A DNA stretch of 64,000 bases from [Borrelia] finlandensis (GTDB lineage Bacteria > Spirochaetota > Spirochaetia > Borreliales > Borreliaceae): NCBI RefSeq assembly GCF_000181875.2, contig NZ_ABJZ02000005.1, positions 62,001-126,000 on the forward strand, given 5' to 3'. A program made the position numbers and the translations under genes. Every line of letters begins with the position of its first letter. Within the stretch, counting starts at the first letter, position 1. The notes beneath the pieces were generated by a model. The model saw nothing but the letters and a program-made list of their open reading frames with translations. It was not told the DNA's origin and searched no databases. This document shows positions 1-9,138 of this stretch, piece after piece.

Positions 1-609
1 AAAAAAATAGAAGGAAAAAAAGCTTTAAAATCAAAAATAGCAATACATTTACTGCTATTTACACTCTCATTAATTCCTTTTGCTTATTCAAGCTATATGC
101 TAAATTCTTATGAAAACATTAACTACCTTTACAGCAAAAAATTAAATTACTTTGATTATTTAAATCCTAATAATATTTATATAATGCTGGGATACAACAA
201 AGACATGCCCAATATTATAGGGTACCTGTCCCACATTCTTTATCAAAACGAACTAAAATACAATATTACCGCTAAGTATGGGAAAATTCTTAAAGATATA
301 AAAGAAAATTACTTTGAAATCAAAAACGACAAAATAGAAATTCATCCTAAAACTGTTTACGAAGTAGACAAATCATTTATTGATGAAATTCTTAAAAAAG
401 ATCTTGCAAGTCTGTTTTTAAAAAATAAAAATCCAATCCTAATATATAAAGAAAACAAGAATAATATCAACACAGATAAAAAAAATTACAAAATACTTTT
501 CTTTTTCTCTTTGCCCTTCTTTGTATTACTATTCCTATTTAAAGCAATAAGATTTACAATTCTTTTAAACATAAATGAAAAAACCTATAAAAAATATATT
601 CAAGGATAA
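1..609 (+). CDS. Exported/membrane protein, 5' end outside window
   Basis: The reading frame is open from base 1, so the gene begins upstream of the window; the first ATG at 97 is internal. Codons 11-31 encode a basic then hydrophobic stretch ending in FAYS that looks like a signal peptide or signal anchor. A soluble segment of about 130 residues follows, and a second hydrophobic helix lies near the C-terminus (FFFSLPFFVLLFLFKAI), so the protein probably has a short cytoplasmic tail. It contains no cysteine. Only 7 bases separate it from the Rnf-like fusion gene, which suggests one operon. I do not recognise the family; the product may be an accessory subunit of the following complex, but that is inference from position only. 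Confidence 0.75.
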   Translation, partial: KKIEGKKALKSKIAIHLLLFTLSLIPFAYSSYMLNSYENINYLYSKKLNYFDYLNPNNIYIMLGYNKDMPNIIGYLSHILYQNELKYNITAKYGKILKDIKENYFEIKNDKIEIHPKTVYEVDKSFIDEILKKDLASLFLKNKNPILIYKENKNNINTDKKNYKILFFFSLPFFVLLFLFKAIRFTILLNINEKTYKKYIQG

Positions 610-616
610 ATAGCTA

Positions 617-2935
617 ATGCTAGACTTAGAAAAAGTAAAAACAATTTTAAAAAAATACAATAAATACGAAATGAACATTAACGAGATTCAAATACCTGAG
701 TATGCCCTAATACCCCTTGAAACAGAAAATTCAAAATCCATAATATACATAATTGAAAAACAAAAAATAGAAGAAAATCAAATTTTATCCAAAAACTCAA
801 ACATAGAGCTATACACATATTCTCCAATATCTGGAATAGTAGAAAAAATATACACAGCCAATTTTCCAGATGGAAAAAATTTAAAATCAGCATTAATCAA
901 ATTTCAAGGAAAAATAAAAACTGAAAAAACACCAATTGAAGAAGGAGCCTCAAGAGAAAAAACCTTGGAAAAATTAATTCAACTGGGAATTCCTTGGTTT
1001 AACGAAAATTCTTTATTTCAATTCATAAACAAATGTAAAAAAATAGACAAAATGATTTTATTAACAAACGGAAAAGATGCATTTACAAATATTTCAGAAG
1101 CACTGATGGCAGAAAAATTAGAAGAAATTTTTTCAGGATTCCAAATAATCGACAAAATATTCAAATTCAAAGAAATAATAATAATATCAAATAAAGACAA
1201 ACTTAAAAAAGAATTTGAAAAATTGAGTATTTTTAAAAACAGAAAAATAAAAATTAAATCTTTAGAAAATGCATATCCTTATACAAATCACGAAATGATA
1301 ATGCACTTTTTATACAATAATAAAAATACAAAAGATGATATAAACCCCCACAATAATATTTTATTAGCAAATATTGAAGATCTATACAATGCAAATCTTG
1401 TTATAAAAAATAACAACCCTTATAAAGAAAAATTTGTGGCTATAAATGGAAATAAAAAAATAAAAAGTAGAATGCTGAAAGTAAAAATTGGAACCTCTTT
1501 CAGCCAGATAATAAATGAGAAAATTGATACAAAAAAATATGAAATTTTTTTAAACAACCCAGCCAATAAAATAAAAATCAATACATTAAACATACCGATA
1601 ACAAGAGATATTTATAGCCTCACCATATTAAAGAAAAAGTCAATATACGACAAAATTAAAGCATTGTTTATATCAAGCTTTGCACCATTGCAAATGGAAA
1701 ATATTATTTTTTCATTCTTAAAGAATGAAAAAATAATTAATAGCAGCAAATTAAAAATATTTAATTATACAGACAAAGAAGTAGAAGAAGAAATACATAA
1801 GGTTCAAAAAGAAATTAAAAGCAAAATTCTAAATGAAAGCCTAACAAATGAAGTAATATACACTGAAAACAATTTAAAAGACATATACTTTGCTATCATA
1901 CTATCACTATCACCTAGCCTGATATTTTCTTTCCTAAATAACACAAAATTCATGACAGACACCTTGCTGTTAATATTTATTAGTGTGGTAATTTATATAC
2001 CTATAATGCTAAAAATTAATTACAAATGTTTGTCTTTTTTTGTTTACGCCGCCTTAATGATAAGCATTATATTACCCTTGGATTTAGAAATTACACTAAA
2101 AATAACCTCCTTATTATTTACTTTTTTGGTATTCTTTTACTTTTTCAGACTATCAACATTTTTGGCAAACCCCATATTAATTTCTTTTATGTTTTTGGTA
2201 TTAAATTTTCCAGTAAGTTTTAAGCAAACCTATCAAGAGGGGCTTAAAAACTCAAATTCAATAATTCCAACCTGGAATGAAATAATTGAAACAAATTCAA
2301 ACATAAAAAATTTAAAAAGTTTAAATACCTTTACAAGATATGAAAATAAAAAAATAGATGTAATTGAAAACTTTGTAAATCAAAACATTTTTTCCGCTTT
2401 TAATATAATTGTCACAAGATTTCATATTGAAAGTCTTTTGGGAGTTAATAATGAAAAAAAAATATCTCCTATCTTGCTTTATTTTGGCCTCTTATTAATA
2501 GTTGGCAAATATATAATCAACAAATTAATACCACTGTCATTTTATATAAGCTTAATGGCAATCTCGTACATAGCACATAATATAGAATTGCTAAACCACA
2601 TCAGCTCCGACATGTTAACACTACTTATTTCCCCAATTCCAATGCTGCTAATATTTACAATGGCAACAGAATTGCAAATAACACCTCACTTTAAATTTGA
2701 GCAAATACTCTACGGATCAATATTGGCATTTATATACTTTTTGACATTAAGCTATATTCCTTTTGAAACTTTATCAGTCATAATATCTATTTTCATCTTA
2801 CAAACAAGCTCAAACTTAATAAAAAAATATAGCTTAACCTTCAAAATTAAAAAAATAATACATGTTTTGAAAACAAATAAAGAAAAAGCACTCAAAACAC
2901 CTCTTGAAAATGAAAAGGATATAATAAAATTATGA
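617..2935 (+). CDS. RnfC/NqrA-like and RnfD/NqrB-like fusion protein (degenerate)
   Basis: A 772-residue protein in two parts. Residues 1-405 are soluble and follow the RnfC/NqrA plan by eye: SPISGIVEKI (69-78), LIQLGIPWF (120-128), TNGKDAFTNISEALMAEKL (150-168), ENAYPYTNHEMIMHFL (217-232), and KIGTSFSQII (290-299). Residues 420-740 are a polytopic membrane domain following RnfD/NqrB: AIILSLSPSLIF, ILPLDLEI, RLSTFLANP, and near the end FTMATELQITPHFKFEQILYG, where family members carry an FMATDP...P...GK-iyG pattern. Only two cysteines exist (140, 471), so the RnfC CxxCxxCxxxCP clusters are absent. The S/T-GAT covalent-flavin motif is not recognisable. It overlaps the next gene by 4 bases. The homology is a by-eye call; the function of this derivative is unknown. 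Confidence 0.7.
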   Translation: MLDLEKVKTILKKYNKYEMNINEIQIPEYALIPLETENSKSIIYIIEKQKIEENQILSKNSNIELYTYSPISGIVEKIYTANFPDGKNLKSALIKFQGKIKTEKTPIEEGASREKTLEKLIQLGIPWFNENSLFQFINKCKKIDKMILLTNGKDAFTNISEALMAEKLEEIFSGFQIIDKIFKFKEIIIISNKDKLKKEFEKLSIFKNRKIKIKSLENAYPYTNHEMIMHFLYNNKNTKDDINPHNNILLANIEDLYNANLVIKNNNPYKEKFVAINGNKKIKSRMLKVKIGTSFSQIINEKIDTKKYEIFLNNPANKIKINTLNIPITRDIYSLTILKKKSIYDKIKALFISSFAPLQMENIIFSFLKNEKIINSSKLKIFNYTDKEVEEEIHKVQKEIKSKILNESLTNEVIYTENNLKDIYFAIILSLSPSLIFSFLNNTKFMTDTLLLIFISVVIYIPIMLKINYKCLSFFVYAALMISIILPLDLEITLKITSLLFTFLVFFYFFRLSTFLANPILISFMFLVLNFPVSFKQTYQEGLKNSNSIIPTWNEIIETNSNIKNLKSLNTFTRYENKKIDVIENFVNQNIFSAFNIIVTRFHIESLLGVNNEKKISPILLYFGLLLIVGKYIINKLIPLSFYISLMAISYIAHNIELLNHISSDMLTLLISPIPMLLIFTMATELQITPHFKFEQILYGSILAFIYFLTLSYIPFETLSVIISIFILQTSSNLIKKYSLTFKIKKIIHVLKTNKEKALKTPLENEKDIIKL

Positions 2936-3492
2936 CCAATAATTTAATTGCATGCCTAATTATTAACAACTTAACCTTAATACACTTTGTTGGATTTGAG
3001 GACATAAAAATAAAAAACAATATAATGCTAATAAAAAAATACGTCATAATAACAATTACTTCTTTATTAATATATTCAATATCGTTTTATCTCTATAAAC
3101 TGTTTGCAAAGAATAATTTACTGTTCTTAGTGCCAATTTTTTATGTAATTTTAATTTACGTGTTGATATTATTATTTAAAGTATTAAATGATGTATTTAT
3201 TGCTTACAACAAAAAATCAAATTATTCAAACGATTTCATGCTTTCAAATAGCAGCTTAATTGCAATAACGTTTTTTGCGCTTGATAAGAACAAAGGATTT
3301 TTTGAAGGATTAGAAATACTTATTCTATCTGCACTTGGCATACTAATAGCTTTAATGTCAATAACATCAATAAAAAAAAACTTTGACAAAAACCCCAAAA
3401 TCAATATATTGGAAAACGAACCAATATATTTTTTTATAATGTTTATTTTATCTTTAATTCCAAATATAATTATATTAATATACAATCAATAA
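2932..3492 (+). CDS. RnfA/RnfE (NqrD/NqrE)-like membrane subunit (degenerate)
   Basis: A 186-residue polytopic membrane protein with about six hydrophobic helices. The order of landmarks follows RnfA/RnfE: an N-terminal NNLTLIHFVGFE where the family has NN-VL--FLG-C, then LLFLVPIFYVILIYVLIL, then DFMLSNSSLIAITFFALDK where the family has a PLI--NC-VLG segment, then GFFEGLEILILSALGILIAL. The family's two cluster-ligand cysteines are replaced: the first site reads GFED and the second SNSS. The only cysteine is residue 8. Its ATG overlaps the TGA of the RnfC-D-like gene (ATGA), indicating translational coupling, and it is followed by prfB after 15 bases. Its presence beside the C-D fusion strengthens the Rnf/Nqr reading. 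Confidence 0.65.
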   Translation: MTNNLIACLIINNLTLIHFVGFEDIKIKNNIMLIKKYVIITITSLLIYSISFYLYKLFAKNNLLFLVPIFYVILIYVLILLFKVLNDVFIAYNKKSNYSNDFMLSNSSLIAITFFALDKNKGFFEGLEILILSALGILIALMSITSIKKNFDKNPKINILENEPIYFFIMFILSLIPNIIILIYNQ

Positions 3493-3507
3493 TAGCGAGA
3501 AATAAAA

Positions 3508-4585
3508 ATGAAAGAAAAAATAAATACATTGCTCAAACAGGCCGAAGACATTTGGAGGAAGCTTTGACAAAAATGAAATTCAAGCTAAAATCGAAAAATA
3601 TGAAAAAGAAATAAACCAGAAAAATTTTTGGAATGATCCTAAAAGAGCTCAAGAAGTAATTAAGGCTCAAAGTATTTTAAAAAATAAAATTGATCCGTGG
3701 AAAGAGCTAATAAATAAAATAAAAGACTTAAGCGATTTGTGCGAAATTGCTGAAAATGAAAAAGATACTAGCGGCTTGGAAATCGAATTTAATACGCTTG
3801 AAAAACAATACAAAGATTTGCTCACAATTTCTTACTTTAAAGAAGAGCTTGACGCAAACAATGCTTTTTTAACCATTCATTCTGGGGCTGGGGGCACTGA
3901 AGCATGTGACTGGGTTGCAATGCTTTACAGAATGTATTCAAGATACGCTGAGAGAAAAAAATACAAAACTGAACTTATTGATTTGCTCGAAGCAGAAGGT
4001 GGAATAAAATCTGTTACAATAGAAATCAAAGGTGAGTATGCTTATGGGCTATTGAAAAGTGAAGTCGGAATACATCGTCTTATAAGAATTTCTCCTTTTG
4101 ATGCTGATAAAAAAAGACATACCTCTTTTGCATCAGTATTTGTTGACCCTGTTATTGATGACAAAATAGAAATAATAATCAAACCAGAAGATATAAGAAT
4201 TGATACATACAGAGCATCGGGAGCCGGGGGGCAACACGTCAATAAAACATCTTCTGCTGTAAGAATAACTCACATTGAAACAGGAATAGTAACTCAGTCT
4301 CAAAGCGACAGAAGCCAGCACAAAAACAAAGACTTGGCAATGAAAGTTTTAAAATCAAGACTTTATGAATACTATAAGAACAAAGAAGATGAAAAAAACA
4401 AATCCAAGCAAGACACAAAAAAAGAAATTTCTTGGGGCAACCAAATAAGATCTTACGTATTTCAACCTTACAATTTGGTAAAAGATCACAGAACAAAATT
4501 TGAAAATTCAAACACCACTTCGGTTATGGACGGCAACATAGACAATTTCATAGAAGAGTATCTAAAATGGAAAAGCTTAAACTAA
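3508..4585 (+). CDS. prfB: Peptide chain release factor 2 (programmed +1 frameshift)
   Basis: RF2 recognises UAA/UGA stop codons and hydrolyses peptidyl-tRNA. Translation starts at ATG 3508, reads 19 codons ending in CTT (3562-3564), meets TGA (3565-3567), and resumes in +1 at GAC (3566); the full product is 358 residues, close to the usual length of about 365. The SPF codon-recognition tripeptide (RISPFD) and the catalytic GGQ (GAGGQHVNKTSSAV) are both present. A GGAGG lies three bases upstream of the slippery CTT, the spacing known from E. coli. Regulation is autogenous: low RF2 lets the ribosome pause at UGA and shift. The 3' end overlaps the next gene by 19 bases. Confidence 0.97.
3554..3568 (+). 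promoter_or_regulatory. RF2 +1 frameshift site
   Basis: The sequence GGAGGAAGCTTTGAC contains an internal Shine-Dalgarno (GGAGG, 3554-3558), three spacer bases, the slippery codon CTT (3562-3564), the in-frame stop TGA (3565-3567) and a following C, which makes TGAC a weak terminator. The downstream frame beginning at 3566 continues as RF2 with no interruption. This is the canonical bacterial prfB arrangement, with GGAGG replacing the E. coli AGGGGG. Confidence 0.95.
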
Positions 4586-5976
4586 AGCTAGCAATACCAT
4601 TGCTAGTATTTACAATATGCAAAATACATTCTCAAAGTAATATTGAATACAATTTTTCCTATATCATTAATACAAAAAAAGAAAATATTGACCTAAAAAA
4701 GGGAATTGAAAAACAATTGGACAAAATCTATGATAAAATAACAGAACATATAGTAAGCAATGATGACAAGAATATTATTGAAGATATTTATATAAATCAA
4801 GATATAATAAAAACAGAACTTGAAATTAGCAAATTAAAAAAAGAAATGGATAAAAAAAAACTTCAAAACATAATAACCGCAAAAGAAAAGCATAACACCA
4901 AAACCAAAATTGATGAGCTTAAAAAAAATATTCAAAATATTACCAGTAAACAAAAAAAATTTGCAGAATATTTTAACAATTTAAAAAAACTAAAAGTAAA
5001 ATATAAAAAAATCGAAGAGCAAACAAATATATCAAATTTAAATAAAGAATTTTTTATAAGAGAAGAATTATTTTTTATTAACTATATTGATCTTAAAAAA
5101 ATAGAAAATTATTATTTGCTAGAAATTAGCAACATCACTCCTGAGAAAATTGAGACTAAAAAAGCGGTATTTAAAACATCATCTTCTGTTAATGAAATTG
5201 CAGATCAAATAACAAAATACAGCCTCAAAGAAATATTGGGCAGAGAATTCTTAAAAATCAACATTAACGTCAAAAATAACTCAGATGCAAAAATCTATAT
5301 AAATGAAAAATTTGTTTCAAAAGGAATCTATCACGATAATATTTTTGACATTTCCAAACTCCCAAACAAAGAAATTGAAATACAAATCACAAGTGCAAAT
5401 TTCGAAAACTATTCTATTAAAAGAAAGGTAAAAAATGCAGACTCAATAATATTAGATATTGACTTAAAAAGAACAATCTCTAAAAAAGTATCAATTACAA
5501 GCAATGTGCAATCTAAAGTTTTTAAAAAAGGAATATTTATGGGAGAAACCCCAATTGAAATTGAAAAACCAGAAAATCAAGATATCATCTTGCTTAAATC
5601 TAAAGGATATAAAGATAAATTCAAGTTAATAAATAAAGAAGAAGATCCGGTAGAAATAGAAATGATAAAAACTAACAAAAATAGACTTATCGACACAAGA
5701 GATAAATTTTATGTCAATCTGGCTGTCTTTACATTAAGCACAATAGGAACCATTTTTACAGGAACATTACTTAACAATTCAGAAGCACTTTATAAAATAA
5801 CGGGCAATCACTTTATTAACAAAAGATTAACAGCAGAAGATGTTTATATGGCAAAAGCGGAACAAATGACTGCAACATTTCTATTTGGAGTAGGAATCAC
5901 TTTAACTATTGGAAGCTTTATCTCATTAATAACTCATTTAGTAGAATATATTAAAGAAGCAAATATGGGAGAATAG
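4567..5976 (+). CDS. Exported PEGA-like protein with C-terminal membrane helices
   Basis: A 469-residue protein starting inside the end of prfB. Residues 1-22 resemble a signal peptide. Residues 80-150 are Lys/Glu-rich and probably coiled coil. Residues about 230-360 contain two successive beta-rich modules that resemble PEGA domains (YINEKFVSKGIY and later FKKGIFMGETPIEIEKP, with a G-x-TP-like turn), a fold common in surface-associated proteins. Two hydrophobic helices lie near the C-terminus (AVFTLSTIGTIFTGTLL and FLFGVGITLTIGSFISLI). I know no defined function for it. It sits between prfB and ftsY in a tightly packed + strand cluster. Confidence 0.75.
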   Translation: MEKLKLKLAIPLLVFTICKIHSQSNIEYNFSYIINTKKENIDLKKGIEKQLDKIYDKITEHIVSNDDKNIIEDIYINQDIIKTELEISKLKKEMDKKKLQNIITAKEKHNTKTKIDELKKNIQNITSKQKKFAEYFNNLKKLKVKYKKIEEQTNISNLNKEFFIREELFFINYIDLKKIENYYLLEISNITPEKIETKKAVFKTSSSVNEIADQITKYSLKEILGREFLKININVKNNSDAKIYINEKFVSKGIYHDNIFDISKLPNKEIEIQITSANFENYSIKRKVKNADSIILDIDLKRTISKKVSITSNVQSKVFKKGIFMGETPIEIEKPENQDIILLKSKGYKDKFKLINKEEDPVEIEMIKTNKNRLIDTRDKFYVNLAVFTLSTIGTIFTGTLLNNSEALYKITGNHFINKRLTAEDVYMAKAEQMTATFLFGVGITLTIGSFISLITHLVEYIKEANMGE

Positions 5977-6012
5977 ATTTAATAATCTGCAATCAAATAG
6001 GAGAACAAACTT

Positions 6013-6858
6013 TTGGGCATTTTAGAAAAAATAAAAAATTTATTTAAAAGCAAACAACAAGAAAATGTTATTGAAAATTTAGAAGACATTTTATTAGAAT
6101 CAGACATTAATAATGAAATTGTAATAGAGATAATAAATAAATTAACAAAAGAAAAAAATGAAAACGAAAAAACTATTATTGGGAAACTAAAAGAACTTTT
6201 AAGCAGCTATATTAACACAAAAAAATTTACTCTAGAAAATAACAAATTAAATATTTTATTAATAGTTGGTATAAATGGAATTGGAAAAACATCAAGCATA
6301 GCAAAACTTGCAAATAAATTAAAAAATGAAGGCAAAAATATATTAATATCGGCTGCTGATACATTCAGAGCAGCTGCAATTGAACAAATGAAAATTTATG
6401 GAGAACAAATCGGCGTTAGAATAATATCTCAAAACCAAGGAAGCGATCCATCAGCTGTAATATTCGACAGCATATCAAGCGCTAAGCTTAAAAAGCACGA
6501 TGCATTAATTATTGACACAGCCGGAAGATTGCAAAACAAAGAAAATTTAATAAAAGAGCTTCAAAAAATAAATAATGTAATATTAAAGCAAATAAAAAAC
6601 ACCAACATTAATTACCAAAAAATACTTGTAATAGATTCTACCATTGGAAAAAATGCAAATAGCCAAGCAGAAATTTTTAATAAAGCAATAGAAATAGACG
6701 GAATAATAATCACAAAACTTGATTCATCCTCAAAGGCAGGTACAATAATAAATATTTCAAAAATTCTTGAAAAACCTATATACTTTACTACCTTTGGAGA
6801 AAAACTAGAAGATATTAAAGAATTTGATATAAATGAATATTTTAATAAATTGCTATGA
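6013..6858 (+). CDS. ftsY: Signal recognition particle receptor FtsY
   Basis: GTPase that docks SRP-ribosome complexes at the membrane for co-translational targeting. It starts at TTG (6013) after AGGAG. The 281-residue product has only the NG core; the acidic A domain of E. coli FtsY is absent. G motifs visible are GINGIGKTSS (P-loop), DTFRAAA, DTAGR and TKLD. The late motifs are unusual: DSTIGKNANSQA in place of DATTGQNA, and LDSSSKAGTI where most members have a GTAKGG-like loop. It shares an ATGA overlap with the next gene. Confidence 0.93.
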   Translation: MGILEKIKNLFKSKQQENVIENLEDILLESDINNEIVIEIINKLTKEKNENEKTIIGKLKELLSSYINTKKFTLENNKLNILLIVGINGIGKTSSIAKLANKLKNEGKNILISAADTFRAAAIEQMKIYGEQIGVRIISQNQGSDPSAVIFDSISSAKLKKHDALIIDTAGRLQNKENLIKELQKINNVILKQIKNTNINYQKILVIDSTIGKNANSQAEIFNKAIEIDGIIITKLDSSSKAGTIINISKILEKPIYFTTFGEKLEDIKEFDINEYFNKLL

Positions 6859-7883
6859 AAAAAAACCAATTAATACTTCTTCTATTTATGCCACAAATTA
6901 TTTATGCAAAAAGCTATTTTGCATCTGATGTATTTTTTAATAAATACCAAAAATTAAATGAAAAACCAAAAACGGGATTTTACATTGAATATTATTCTGT
7001 TGATGATACTGAAAAACTCTACTTATACAAAGAAAATAACTTAATAAAATACAAAACAATTCAAATCATAGAAAACACAAAAAAAATTACATGTTATGAT
7101 ACAAAAGATACAAAAAGAAAAGAAGAAATTTACGATAATTTAAATAACAAAATACAAGAAATTGAATATGATAGCAAAGGAAAAATTCTTGAAACAGCAA
7201 ATTACGTTTATGAAAACGAAAACTTAATATCTAAAAATTTAAAAACAATAAACCAAAAACCAAAATTAATATATTATTCTAAAGACGACAATGGTAAATT
7301 ACTAAAAATAACAGGATCAAATTTCCAAATTTGGAACTATGGAATTAATGGCGACATAAAATCTACATATTTTGACATCAAAAAAGCAACAACAAAAGTG
7401 ATAAAATATGATGATAAAAAAAGAAATTCAAACAGTACAATAATTGTTAATAATAAAATAAAATCCAAAGAAAAAAACCAGTATTTAGATGAAGAAACAA
7501 TAGTAAATACCTTTGAAGAAGAGAATACAAAAATCATATCTACCTATAAGGCAAACAACCTAATTAAAGAAGAAACATATAAAAATAATGAACTTATAAA
7601 AGTAAATGATTTTCAATACAACGAATCTGATATGATAATTTTTCAAAACACTAAAGAAAAGGATAAAGACCAATACACCAATACTAAAATTGAATACGAA
7701 TATAACAAAGACAATCAATTAAAAAGCAAAAAAATTTATGAGAACGATATAATTTATCTAAAAACTGAATACCACAATGACAATGAATATGAAGAAGAAA
7801 TATACTACAATAAAAAACCTGCTCTTAGGGTAAAACACAAGAATGGAAAAGTCACAGAAGAAAAACCAATAGGAACAAATTAA
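6855..7883 (+). CDS. Exported protein with repeated YxYxxxxNL-type strands, function unknown
   Basis: A 342-residue protein with an N-terminal signal peptide (LILLLFMPQIIYAKS). The rest is made of repeated short beta-strand units such as YDSKGKILETANYVYENENL and YEYNKDNQLKSKKIYENDII. This pattern resembles YwqK/MORN-like or YD-like repeat proteins, though I cannot place it in a named family with confidence. It contains very many lysines and asparagines and no hydrophobic helix after the signal. It lies between ftsY (ATGA overlap) and the lolC-like gene (start immediately after its stop), so it may be a periplasmic partner of the export system. Confidence 0.75.
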   Translation: MKKNQLILLLFMPQIIYAKSYFASDVFFNKYQKLNEKPKTGFYIEYYSVDDTEKLYLYKENNLIKYKTIQIIENTKKITCYDTKDTKRKEEIYDNLNNKIQEIEYDSKGKILETANYVYENENLISKNLKTINQKPKLIYYSKDDNGKLLKITGSNFQIWNYGINGDIKSTYFDIKKATTKVIKYDDKKRNSNSTIIVNNKIKSKEKNQYLDEETIVNTFEEENTKIISTYKANNLIKEETYKNNELIKVNDFQYNESDMIIFQNTKEKDKDQYTNTKIEYEYNKDNQLKSKKIYENDIIYLKTEYHNDNEYEEEIYYNKKPALRVKHKNGKVTEEKPIGTN

Positions 7884-9137
7884 ATGGGTATAAGAAATTT
7901 TTTACTTAAAAGATTAATACTAGAAGAAAAAAATAGCCTAGCCCTCACAATTGTAATAATATTAAGCATTGCATTAGGCGAAATAATAATTATTCTAACA
8001 ATATCAATCATGAATGGTTTTCAAAACGATTTTTTTCTTAGCATTACAAATGTAGAAAGTGGAAACTTAAAAATAGAAAATGAACTAACTCAAGAAGAAA
8101 TCAAAAAAATTAAAAAGATTGAAGGAATAAAACATATAAATAAAATATACGAAACACAAGGCATTGGAATTCAAAATTATTATTATCCAACTATTTTAAA
8201 TATCATTGCAGTTGATATTAAAGATCTCAAAAAAGATCAAAATTTTATTTCATTTACAGGACTTGAAAAAGATGAACTGGATCTTAAAGACAATGAAATC
8301 ATTATTGGAAATGTACTCTCTCACAATTTCAACTTATTCGAAAATGATCCCCTAGAATTAATAATAACCGATGAAATAAAAACACTTATATCGCTAGAAA
8401 ATGATATAAAAAGCTTTAAAATAAAATCGATTTTCAAAAGTAATTATGCAAAAATAAATGAAACTTTAATTTTTATGAATATAGACTATTTCATTAAAAA
8501 TAAAATTTTACATAATTCTGGTATTAATTACCAAGTAAAAACAAAAAATTTAAATCCAAGCAACAAATTAATTGAAAAGATTAAAGCTGTTAATCCAAAA
8601 ATTAAAGCAAAAACTTGGAATGAATACAATAAAGAATTCTATAAAATATTGAAAATAGAACGAAATACAATGTTAATTATTTTAGCAAGCATTTTCATTG
8701 TTATTGCCGTTAATGCATATTATCTTCAAAAAAGAATAATAATAAACAAAAATAAAGCTATTTTAATACTATTAGCCATGGGACTTAGAATAAAAAAAAT
8801 AAAGCAAATTTTTTTTATTCATTCAATAATAATTTGCACTGTAGGAGGACTTCTTGGCTTGACACTGGGAATTTCCATTTCCCTAAATATAAATGAAATT
8901 TTAAAAATAATTGACAATCTGGTAAACACTTTAATAAATTTTTTAAATCAAATATTGGCTTTAAAAATAGATGGCATTAAAATACAAATAGTAAAAAATA
9001 CAATTACTCCTAAATTATTTTTAAGCGATTTAGCATTTACTTTCTGCTTTGCATGCTTTTCTACAATGTATTCAAGCATGAAGGCAACAAAAAAAATTGG
9101 AAGTCAAAAAAACATTGAAACTATTAATGGGCAGTAA
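7884..9137 (+). CDS. lolC: LolC/LolE-type lipoprotein-releasing ABC transporter permease
   Basis: A 417-residue permease with the MacB/LolC layout: one N-terminal helix (SLALTIVIILSIALGEIIII followed by MNGFQNDFF, the usual Lol MNGF signature), a periplasmic domain of about 220 residues, then three helices near residues 260-400 (LIILASIFIVIAVNAYYL, IHSIIICTVGGLLGLTLGI, and a final one). It would extract lipoproteins from the outer leaflet of the inner membrane for transfer to the outer membrane, important in a lipoprotein-rich spirochaete. It is followed by the ATPase and a second permease, as in LolCDE. Confidence 0.85.
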   Translation: MGIRNFLLKRLILEEKNSLALTIVIILSIALGEIIIILTISIMNGFQNDFFLSITNVESGNLKIENELTQEEIKKIKKIEGIKHINKIYETQGIGIQNYYYPTILNIIAVDIKDLKKDQNFISFTGLEKDELDLKDNEIIIGNVLSHNFNLFENDPLELIITDEIKTLISLENDIKSFKIKSIFKSNYAKINETLIFMNIDYFIKNKILHNSGINYQVKTKNLNPSNKLIEKIKAVNPKIKAKTWNEYNKEFYKILKIERNTMLIILASIFIVIAVNAYYLQKRIIINKNKAILILLAMGLRIKKIKQIFFIHSIIICTVGGLLGLTLGISISLNINEILKIIDNLVNTLINFLNQILALKIDGIKIQIVKNTITPKLFLSDLAFTFCFACFSTMYSSMKATKKIGSQKNIETINGQ

Positions 9138-9138
9138 A

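Noticed and set aside
4239..4511. Cys/Leu/Phe-rich minus strand frame inside prfB
   Set aside because: It is the complement of the conserved RF2 coding region.
9097..9138. ATGs at 9097 and 9127 as starts of the lolD gene
   Set aside because: They lie in the end of lolC, lack a Shine-Dalgarno, and add residues that the family does not have. ATG 9139 fits better.
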